From assembly GCA_020850025.1 (NCBI GenBank), contig JADZFI010000483.1:1-8144 (forward strand): a stretch of 8,144 bases of DNA, written 5' to 3'. Both the position numbers and the translations under genes were made by a program. Origin of the DNA: Saprospiraceae bacterium. GTDB lineage: Bacteria; Bacteroidota; Bacteroidia; Chitinophagales; Saprospiraceae. Of the stretch, positions 1 to 6,500 are shown piece by piece (position 1 is the stretch's first letter; each line of letters starts with the position of its first letter). The notes under the pieces were generated by a model. That model was given only the letters and a program-made list of their open reading frames with translations. It searched no databases and had not been told where the DNA came from.

Positions 1-69
1 GCTGACAGCGGTGCAAGCCTTGGCGACATTTTGGGAGCGGCTTTTGACCGTGCCCGTGACGACAAGTAA
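1..69 (+). CDS. C-terminal end of an unidentified protein (5' truncated by the window)
   Basis: Frame 1 is open from the first base to a TAA at 67-69 and gives a 22-residue tail, SLGDILGAAFDRARDDK at its end. A strong terminator follows about 20 bases later, as expected for a real gene end. The tail combines a small-residue/Gly stretch, an LGDILG segment and a charged end. Similar LGD-type tails occur at the C-termini of some ribosomal protein S1 homologues, but 22 residues are too few to name the product, so that identity is only a guess. The gene is convergent with the 443-aa gene on the other strand. Confidence 0.6.
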   Translation, partial: ADSGASLGDILGAAFDRARDDK

Positions 70-88
70 GCATTTCTTTTGCTAAAAG

Positions 89-117
89 AAAAGCCGTCCC
101 TTGGGGCGGCTTTTTTT
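89..117. terminator. Bidirectional Rho-independent terminator between convergent genes
   Basis: The arm AAGCCGTCCC (91-100) pairs with GGGGCGGCTT (103-112) through a single G-T wobble. The innermost pairs probably open to form a small loop. The stem extends outward by A-T pairs, and the right arm runs into seven T residues (111-117). On the opposite strand the hairpin is followed by a T-rich run (complement of the A-rich 84-92 region), so it can also stop the leftward gene, whose stop codon lies at 132-134. Its position between two converging stop codons fits shared use. Confidence 0.85.
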
Positions 118-131
118 GTTAAAATCCAGCC

Positions 132-1463
132 TCAATCCTTGGCAACATCAAGTCCTTTTACCATTTGCAGGTAAGATCTTGCGAACAGGGTGAGCGATCC
201 GAAATTCAGTAGGTTCACGTCGGGGCGCAGTTTGGTGTAATCCGCCCGATATAATTCTGTAAGCCGTTTGATCTCTTTTAATATGGCTGCTTTTTGCAGT
301 CTGCCCTCCTGATCTACAAAGTCGAAAGAATAGCCGAGTTCCCGGAAAAAACCGGTCTCTGTAATCTGAAAAAAGAGGTGTAAAAAAGCCCTGTCGGGTT
401 TTGGAGGCGCCTGATGGAACAGGATAAAACCTGCAATGTACTGCGGGATAGCCAGAGCCAGTGGATCGTGTCCTTGTTGAAGCGGCCATTCCATGTTGGG
501 CAATTCGCCGTCGATAAAACTCGCTACAGTGCCATGTGGAACCGCCGGATTGGCGCCAAAAGTGCTCTGTGTACGGTACATTTCTGCAAAAAGGGCCTCT
601 TTCGGACGCTCCAGCAAGATTTGGAACTCTTTACGCATCTGCTGCAGCTTTACCTGTGGCGTAAGGTTGCTTTTGGTAAAATAGGCAGCATAAACGCGCT
701 CCAGAAGGTCCATCATAAAACCCTCTGGTTTTATCAGATAGTCGAGTTTAAAGGCCAGAGCAAGGAACAGGTAAGCATAGGTGCCCGGATAAACGTTGGG
801 ATCCGGTTTGCCCTTGTCCATTTCTGCCATAACGGCTTCAATGGAGCGACGGATGTATTGGTATTTGATCTCTTTCTCCTGCTCAGGAACAGGCTCCAGC
901 TGCCGCTCCGCCACCGGTGCTAATGCTTGAGAAAATTCGCCTAACAGCAGGTCGTCCTGCTTGTCGGCATGTATGGCCAGTTCCCTCAACGCGTGGAGTA
1001 CCTTCAAAGGCGATCCGTCAACCGTTCGGGAGTCGAATACTATACAAAGGTTGTTTTCGCCGTCCAGGGCAAATCGGGAAAACTTCAAATGAAAATTGGC
1101 TTCCATGAGCCGGCGCATGACCCCCACATTGAGATCCATGGCTCTGGCTACCCTACTTTCCGCCTTGATGCGGTCTTTACCGGCAAAACCAGAGATACGC
1201 TGTGATCCCTGAAAAAACTCAAACTGTATACCTCCATCCTTTTCCTCCCAGTGTACATTCGGGCGCTGGGCTTCTTCATCGAGCAGATAATGCATGAATT
1301 CCCGGTAAGCCCTCAACAGGTCGCCCTGTTCGAAGGCTTCCAACGAGCGGTCGAAGGCCTGTTGTTGCTCTTCAGATTTATAGGCATCTGAGAATCTCCC
1401 AAAAGGAATATTGGGGGTAGCCTGATGGGAATTGCTTTTAAAAAGTCGATTGAGAAAATTCAT
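132..1463 (-). CDS. Conserved-type cytoplasmic protein, YbjN/type III chaperone-like N-terminal region
   Basis: This 443-aa protein starts at ATG (complement of 1461-1463) and stops at TGA (complement of 132-134). There is no signal peptide or convincing membrane segment, so it is probably cytoplasmic. Residues 1-30 are a basic, low-complexity leader. Residues about 35-65 are helical. Residues about 66-175 have a helix-strand pattern (LNVGVMRRLMEANF, FALDGENNLCIVFD, then a helix ending HADKQDDLL) that resembles the YbjN / Tir-chaperone fold seen in several bacterial proteins. Residues 176-205 are an acidic, Glu/Gln-rich linker. Residues 205-435 are mostly alpha-helical with many aromatic residues and no catalytic motif I recognise. 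I see no clear Shine-Dalgarno sequence, but a TAnnTTTG element lies 20 bases upstream. Function is unknown. The fold suggestion is inference from pattern; a role in binding a partner protein would be consistent but is not shown. The coding call itself is firm. Confidence 0.85.
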   Translation of the reverse strand: MNFLNRLFKSNSHQATPNIPFGRFSDAYKSEEQQQAFDRSLEAFEQGDLLRAYREFMHYLLDEEAQRPNVHWEEKDGGIQFEFFQGSQRISGFAGKDRIKAESRVARAMDLNVGVMRRLMEANFHLKFSRFALDGENNLCIVFDSRTVDGSPLKVLHALRELAIHADKQDDLLLGEFSQALAPVAERQLEPVPEQEKEIKYQYIRRSIEAVMAEMDKGKPDPNVYPGTYAYLFLALAFKLDYLIKPEGFMMDLLERVYAAYFTKSNLTPQVKLQQMRKEFQILLERPKEALFAEMYRTQSTFGANPAVPHGTVASFIDGELPNMEWPLQQGHDPLALAIPQYIAGFILFHQAPPKPDRAFLHLFFQITETGFFRELGYSFDFVDQEGRLQKAAILKEIKRLTELYRADYTKLRPDVNLLNFGSLTLFARSYLQMVKGLDVAKD

Positions 1464-1482
1464 GGATAGCTGAGAAAGCAGG

Positions 1483-1490
1483 CAAAAGTA
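1483..1490 (-). promoter_or_regulatory. Bacteroidota-type -7 element for the 443-aa gene
   Basis: On the minus strand the octamer TACTTTTG matches the Bacteroidota primary sigma factor -7 consensus TAnnTTTG exactly. It lies 19 bases from the ATG complementary to 1461-1463, which would leave a leader of roughly 12-16 bases. About 18 bases further upstream is TTTA, a weak counterpart to the expected -33 TTTG/TTG. The match and position are seen directly; promoter activity is inferred. Confidence 0.45.
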
Positions 1491-1530
1491 GAAAGTTTGC
1501 CGGTAAAGTAAAGCTCCGCTTTATAGCCAC

Positions 1531-1538
1531 TATTTTTG
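1531..1538 (+). promoter_or_regulatory. Possible -7 element for the GSCFA gene, implying a leaderless or near-leaderless transcript
   Basis: TATTTTTG matches TAnnTTTG exactly and ends only five bases before the ATG at 1544. If used, transcription would begin at or within a few bases of the start codon. No TTG-like -33 element stands at the expected distance (around 1508-1512), which weakens the call. The in-frame stretch upstream of 1544 back to the TGA at 1451-1453 contains no ATG, GTG or TTG, so the start codon cannot lie further upstream. Confidence 0.3.
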
Positions 1539-1543
1539 CCGGC

Positions 1544-2530
1544 ATGATCGAGCCGTTTCGCACCGCACTTTCTCAACAGGAGTCTCCGTTTCGTATCAAC
1601 CATACGCATCCCGTTTTGCTGATGGGTTCCTGCTTTACCGAGCACATCGGGCAGCGACTCGCTGATAGAAAATTCAATACTCTGGTCAATCCCTACGGGA
1701 TTGTGTACAATCCGGTTTCTCTGGCGGAGAATCTCCTCTGTCTTATGGAGGGCAACTGCGCCCCGGCGTCTGCAGATTTGGTTGAGCATCAGGGCTTGTG
1801 GCATAGCTGGAGCCATCACGGCCGTTTTTCTGGACCCCATCCCGACCACACCCTGGCGGATATGCAGGAGGCTTACCAAAGGGCTGTAGATTTTATACAA
1901 AAGGCTTCAGTACTCATCCTTACCTTCGGTACGGCCGAGGTTTCGATACTAAGATCATCGGGTAGGGTAGTGGCTAATAATCACAAGATGCCTGCCAATC
2001 TGTTCGAATATCGCCGTTTGACCCTGAACGAAATAGTGGAGGCATGGTTGCCGCTTTTGCAGCAATGGTCTGGTAAAAAAGTGGTCCTGACTGTTAGTCC
2101 GGTGCGACATCTGCGCCAGGGATTGATCGAGAACCAGCGAAGCAAAGCCGCATTGGTGCTGGCCTGTGCCGATCTTTGCCCGCAATTGCCGTTTGTATCC
2201 TATTTCCCCTCCTACGAACTGCTACTGGACGATCTAAGAGATTACCGGTTCTATGAGGCAGATATGTTACATCCATCGCAGGTAGCCGTAGATTATATCT
2301 GGAATCGTTTTTCTGATACTTACCTGGAGGCTGAATCCAGGCAATTGGGTGAACAGATCATGAAAATCAGGGCCGCCATGAACCACCGTCCATTTCATGC
2401 AAACACCCCCGAACACCTGGCATTTCGTGCCGCGCAACTGGACAAAATAAAAGCCCTTCAGGCAAAATTTCCGGCAATCGACATGACCCTGGAGGAACAG
2501 TATTTCAGTCAGGCCGCTAAGGAACTCTGA
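1544..2530 (+). CDS. GSCFA-domain protein, SGNH/GDSL-hydrolase-like
   Basis: This 328-aa cytoplasmic protein spans the GSCFA family (Pfam GSCFA) almost end to end. It carries the name motif GSCF at residues 28-31, NPYGIVYNP at 49-57, WHSWSHHGRFSG at 86-97, LTFGTAEV at 126-133, SPVRHLRQGLIENQRSKAAL at 185-204, SYFPSYE at 219-225 and DMLHPS at 240-245. The arrangement of an early Gly-Ser block and a late Asp-x-x-His block resembles SGNH hydrolases, so Ser29, Asp240 and His243 are the likely catalytic residues, possibly for ester or acyl hydrolysis; the substrate is unknown. The usual family block around 128-133 has a Trp where this protein has Glu, a mild variation. The first Met is correct because the next Met (residue 27) would remove the conserved Phe-Arg-Thr start of the domain. 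There is no signal peptide and no Shine-Dalgarno sequence. The last 14 bases overlap the opposing transglutaminase-like gene. Confidence 0.92.
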   Translation: MIEPFRTALSQQESPFRINHTHPVLLMGSCFTEHIGQRLADRKFNTLVNPYGIVYNPVSLAENLLCLMEGNCAPASADLVEHQGLWHSWSHHGRFSGPHPDHTLADMQEAYQRAVDFIQKASVLILTFGTAEVSILRSSGRVVANNHKMPANLFEYRRLTLNEIVEAWLPLLQQWSGKKVVLTVSPVRHLRQGLIENQRSKAALVLACADLCPQLPFVSYFPSYELLLDDLRDYRFYEADMLHPSQVAVDYIWNRFSDTYLEAESRQLGEQIMKIRAAMNHRPFHANTPEHLAFRAAQLDKIKALQAKFPAIDMTLEEQYFSQAAKEL

Positions 2531-3437
2531 ATGCTCCCATCAGCTCGAGGTGCGTTTTGTTCTTTTGTTTTTCTCCACCCCAGAGTTGAAAACTTCGACC
2601 GGCCGTTGGCTTGAAGGTCAGTTTGGTCCACCCATCCTCGTCATTTCTTTCTAATGGAAGATTTCTTCCGCCCATGTCAATATGTAGTATAGAAGGAGGG
2701 CGGAGTATTTTTAATGACAAGGTTAAATAACCTGCTTTCGGCGCTTTCTGAAGGGTAGCATCCTGGATGCCATGTTCCAGGTTTCCGTAGGAAAAGTGAC
2801 TGAGTTTTTTGAATTCCTCTGAAGTGATAGGTTCCTGAACCAATTGCCACTGACTGGAGTCGGGGAAGTGATTGAGTAAAAATATTCTGGGCTCGGTTAA
2901 GAAAAATCCAGGCTTAAACTCCTGTACAAACTTACCTTGCTCATCTCTGGATCCGGCCCCCCAGGTAACATCCAGCAATTCCCATTTACCCTCAATGAAA
3001 ACAGCGTTCCAGGCATGGCTCTCCCATTCATGAGCGAAGGTTTTGCTGTGCCCGCCAATGAAGGCACAGTTGAGGCCAACGGCTTGTGCCATTCGCTGGT
3101 ACAAAAGAGCGTAATCCATGCATACTCCCTTGCCTCTCCGGAATACCTGTTTCACCCGCAGGTCGTAGTAGGCCTTTTTACTTTTAGCAGGAGGATCCGA
3201 TACCATATGATAGCGAATGTGCTCAGCTATCCAGGTAAATATGGCCCGGGCTTTTTCGTGATCTGTAATCAAATCCCGGCATAATGCCATTGCCAGAGCC
3301 TCAGGAGTAGCGTAATCGCTTTTCCTGAAATTTCGGATCTTTTCATCCAGCAACGAATAGTCCGCCTGTGCACCTGCCCATTGCCAGCCAAAAACAAAAA
3401 ACAACACTAAAATATATTTCATAACACGAATCTTCAT
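2517..3437 (-). CDS. Secreted transglutaminase-like cysteine protein (kyphoscoliosis-peptidase-like)
   Basis: From the ATG complementary to 3435-3437 this is a 306-aa protein ending in TAG (complement of 2517-2519). Residues 1-24 form a signal peptide: basic start MKIRVMK, hydrophobic YILVLFFVFGWQW, then AGA before QA as a likely signal peptidase I site. The transglutaminase-like core has a full triad: Cys106 in GKGVCMDYA, His141 in ESHAWNAV and Asp156 in LLDVTWG. The layout resembles the KY peptidase branch of the superfamily. In bacteria such proteins usually act as proteases or peptide-modifying enzymes rather than true transglutaminases. Residues about 230-306 look like a C-terminal beta domain (LTLSLKILRPP onward). 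Two other starts are possible. An ATG at 3422 keeps the signal peptide. A GTG at 3458 has GGGAG seven bases upstream and adds seven residues. I prefer 3437 for its basic N-terminus, but the SD-like sequence makes the GTG a real alternative. The gene is divergent from the 1525-aa gene and overlaps GSCFA at its 3' end. Confidence 0.9.
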   Translation of the reverse strand: MKIRVMKYILVLFFVFGWQWAGAQADYSLLDEKIRNFRKSDYATPEALAMALCRDLITDHEKARAIFTWIAEHIRYHMVSDPPAKSKKAYYDLRVKQVFRRGKGVCMDYALLYQRMAQAVGLNCAFIGGHSKTFAHEWESHAWNAVFIEGKWELLDVTWGAGSRDEQGKFVQEFKPGFFLTEPRIFLLNHFPDSSQWQLVQEPITSEEFKKLSHFSYGNLEHGIQDATLQKAPKAGYLTLSLKILRPPSILHIDMGGRNLPLERNDEDGWTKLTFKPTAGRSFQLWGGEKQKNKTHLELMGAFRVP

Positions 3438-3444
3438 TTTTTGC

Positions 3445-3468
3445 AAACACTCAAACACCTAAACACTC
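3445..3468. repeat. Three tandem copies of an 8-bp unit upstream of the transglutaminase-like gene
   Basis: On the plus strand AAACACTC (3445-3452), AAACACCT (3453-3460) and AAACACTC (3461-3468) follow each other without spacing; the first and third are identical and the middle one differs at two bases. The block lies just upstream of the preferred ATG of the leftward gene, in its leader or promoter region, and would include the first codons if the GTG at 3458 is used. It could be a short slippage tract or a protein-binding array; nothing in the sequence decides this. Confidence 0.6.
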
Positions 3469-3540
3469 CCTACCTTCACACCAAATTTTCCATGTAGAAC
3501 GTTAATCGCTCATCTTTTACTGTTTATTGTCTTACTTCCC

Positions 3541-6500
3541 ATGCAACTGTCATACGCCAATCCAATTGCCCGCTGGGTCCTTCTTCTGGTTGTTTCCTTT
3601 TCTGTAAACACTGTTTTCGCTCAAACACAACAAAAATTCCCGGATAATACCACAGAATTCGTGGAAAAACTGGGCGAATTCATGACGCTCTCCAAAAGGC
3701 CCGATATGGAGGAGTCGTTTACCGTATTCCGAAAAATGCACAAAGCCGGTGCTTTTCCGGAGTGGGAGATGAAACGAATCATCTCGGTATCCAACATGAT
3801 GGGAAGCCAAAATTTATCGTCCTTCCCCTATTTCAAAAACTACATAAACGCGGTGGTAGCGGCAAAAAACAGCGCCGATACCACATTGTTCCGGCGCTGG
3901 CACTCCTTTGTGGAAGAATCCTTCGCCGGTCTAGAAAAAGGCCGTGCCAAACCTGCCGGACTTCTACTGGACTTCTCTGTGGATTTCATGGAGCAAAGAG
4001 CTATGAAAGTTGGAGAGGGAGGATCAACTACCTGGAAAATCAAGGGTGGAACTTTTGATTTCGCTTACAGCGACCGGGAGCCAAGCCTGGTTTGTAAGAA
4101 TGTTACTATTGTTGGTGTCCGAAAAACAGATTCAGTCACCATTGTCAATACCTCAGGGTATTACAAACCTTACGAGCAATTGTGGTTTGGCGAAGGCGGA
4201 AAGGTTTCCTGGGCAGAAGCAGGTATGGATTCCAGTATTTACGCCCTTTTGACCAATTACAAGGTGGAAGTTCAAAAACCGCTGTTTACTTGCGACACTG
4301 CCATTTTATACTATCCACTCTATTTCAAAGAAGGCATCAAAGGCAGCTTCGAAAACAACATCGTAGTGCGGAACAAAACTACCTCCGCCAAACCGGACTC
4401 CTTGCAAAATTTCCAGTTCCCGCGTTTTCAGTCGTTTGAAAAGGTGCTGAAAATCAATCGTATTGGCGACAATATCGAGTACCTGGGCGGGTTCCGCCTG
4501 GCCGGCAACTCGCTGCTTGGCTTTGGTACCGGTTCGGAGCCGGCTCAGATGACCGTGTACAATAAAAAGCGACAAAAGGTATTTCACGGGAAAGCGGAGT
4601 TGTTCGTTATCCGCCGTGGGGTGAGTGTGGTGGCAGAAAATGTGGATGCCAAATTGTTCATGGACAGTGATTCCCTTTTCCACCCGGCTGCTGATTTCCG
4701 GATTGATATTCCCAAACAAGTCATTACCCTTATGAGGGGCGAAAAAGGTTCCTCCCGAAATCCTTTTTACTCGTCTTTCTATAACATGAACCTGAATACC
4801 GACAAGGTAAGCTGGCACCTGAATGCCGATTCTCTGGAAATAGGGGGACATACCGGCATCAAGGGAGTGGCCAAAAAGGTAGAATTTGAAAGCAGTAATT
4901 ACTACGACCCTTCGGTGTACCTTAAAATGCAGGGTTTGGCCAGCCATAATGCTGTAAGCACCCTTTATGCGCTCTGGCTGAAATCTGACCAGGATAAGGA
5001 AGACAATGGCCGGATTGTAAAAGACAGTGAATTTGCCATGGAGATAAATCCCAAATTTGACTACTCCAGCATTCAGAGTCTGCTGGCGCAAATGGTGGAA
5101 GAGGGTTTCATCAACTATTATTTCAGCCGCCACGAAATTGAATTACGCGACAAATGCATCCATTATGCCCTGGCGAGCCAGGGAAAGAAAGACTACGATG
5201 CCATCAACATTATTTCTGAAAGTACCACGGCAAATGCCAGACTTGATTTGAAAACCAAGGAAACCTCTATTTTCCAGGTGAAGAAACTGGAACTGAGCAA
5301 ACGCCAGAAAGTTGCCCTTATCCCGAATGAAAACGAACTTACACTGCTTAAAAACAGGGATATGAGGTTCGGAGGTCGCCTTTTTGCTGGAATGGCGCTG
5401 TTTCAGGGACGAAATATGAGTTTCCAGTACGACAAATTTGAAGTTGACTTCGATTCCGTACAACACCTGGACTTTTACATTCCAACAGGCGATTCGGATA
5501 AGAACGGTCAACCCATAGCCAATGCCATGAGCTCGAATATTGAGCACATCAGCGGCGCCTTGCTGGTGGATGCTCCAAACAATAAGTCGGGTAAAGAAGA
5601 TCTGGGCATCTTCCCCTCCCTGCAGTCCAAAAAATTCTCTTTTGTGTTCTACGATCAACCTACGACACAAAGAGGGGTATATACTCGCGACTCGTTCTAT
5701 TTCCGGTTGGATCCATTCAGTTTCAATGGTTTGGACTCCTATACAAAAGATCAGTTGAAGTTTAACGGCCAGCTTTTCCCGGCCACCATTTTCCCACCGT
5801 TCAAGGAATCGATTGTGGTGAGAGAGGAAGACAAATCCTTCGGATTTATCCACAAAACACCAGTGGCCGGCTATCCAACCTATACCAAAAAAGGGAACTT
5901 CACCGGTGCGTTGGATCTGAGCAACAAAGGTCTTCTGGGAAAGGGTAAACTCGAATACCTGACCGCCGATATCGAATCGGAAGACCTTATTTTCAAGCCC
6001 AAACAAACCACCGGAACTGCCAAGAAGTTCTTCATGGAAGAAGACCGGGCCAGTGCTGTAAAAGTACCCCAGGCAAAGGGTGAAGAAGTATCGGTTAACT
6101 GGCTTCCTTTCAAGGACTCCATGTATGTTACCAGCAAAGCCAAAGCTTTTGAGTTGTTTAAAGCATCCGGGTACACCCACAAGGGCGTATTGATCCTTAC
6201 GCCTTCCGGTTTGAAAGGCAATGGAGAATTTGAATGGGCGGAGGGCAAACTGACTTCCAAAATCATCTCTTACGGTCCGTTCCAGGCATCTGTAGATAAC
6301 GGCAACCTTGAAATCAAATCGCTGGATCAAAAAGGTGTTGCACTGGACTCCAGAAACGTAAAAGGGGATCTGGATTTCGACAAGCAAAAGGGTCAGTTCA
6401 AAGCCAACCTCTTGTCGGGTAATACCCTTCTTCCGCTCGACCAATACCAAACCTCCATGAACGAGTTTTCCTGGAACATGAAGGCCAAGACCATTGAGTT

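Noticed and set aside
1..69. Naming the truncated first gene as ribosomal protein S1 (rpsA)
   Set aside because: Only 22 residues of a weakly conserved tail are available; the similarity is suggestive but cannot support a product name.
414..923. A 169-codon plus-strand open frame within the 443-aa gene
   Set aside because: It is in codon register with the minus-strand gene and is Cys- and Leu-rich without any domain; the minus-strand product has a plausible fold, promoter and terminator.
1460..1900. A 146-codon minus-strand frame across the divergent spacer and the start of the GSCFA gene
   Set aside because: It would lie over the conserved GSCF and NPYGIVYNP motifs and across the promoter region, and it is the in-register shadow of the GSCFA gene.
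3445..3468. The tandem octamers as a CRISPR array or transposon end
   Set aside because: The units are 8 bp with no spacers between them, no inverted counterpart is visible, and no cas or transposase gene is present.
3511..3528. A promoter for the 1525-aa gene around TTTTACTGTTTATTG
   Set aside because: It only loosely resembles TAnnTTTG (no exact octamer) and has no convincing -33 element, so I do not call it.
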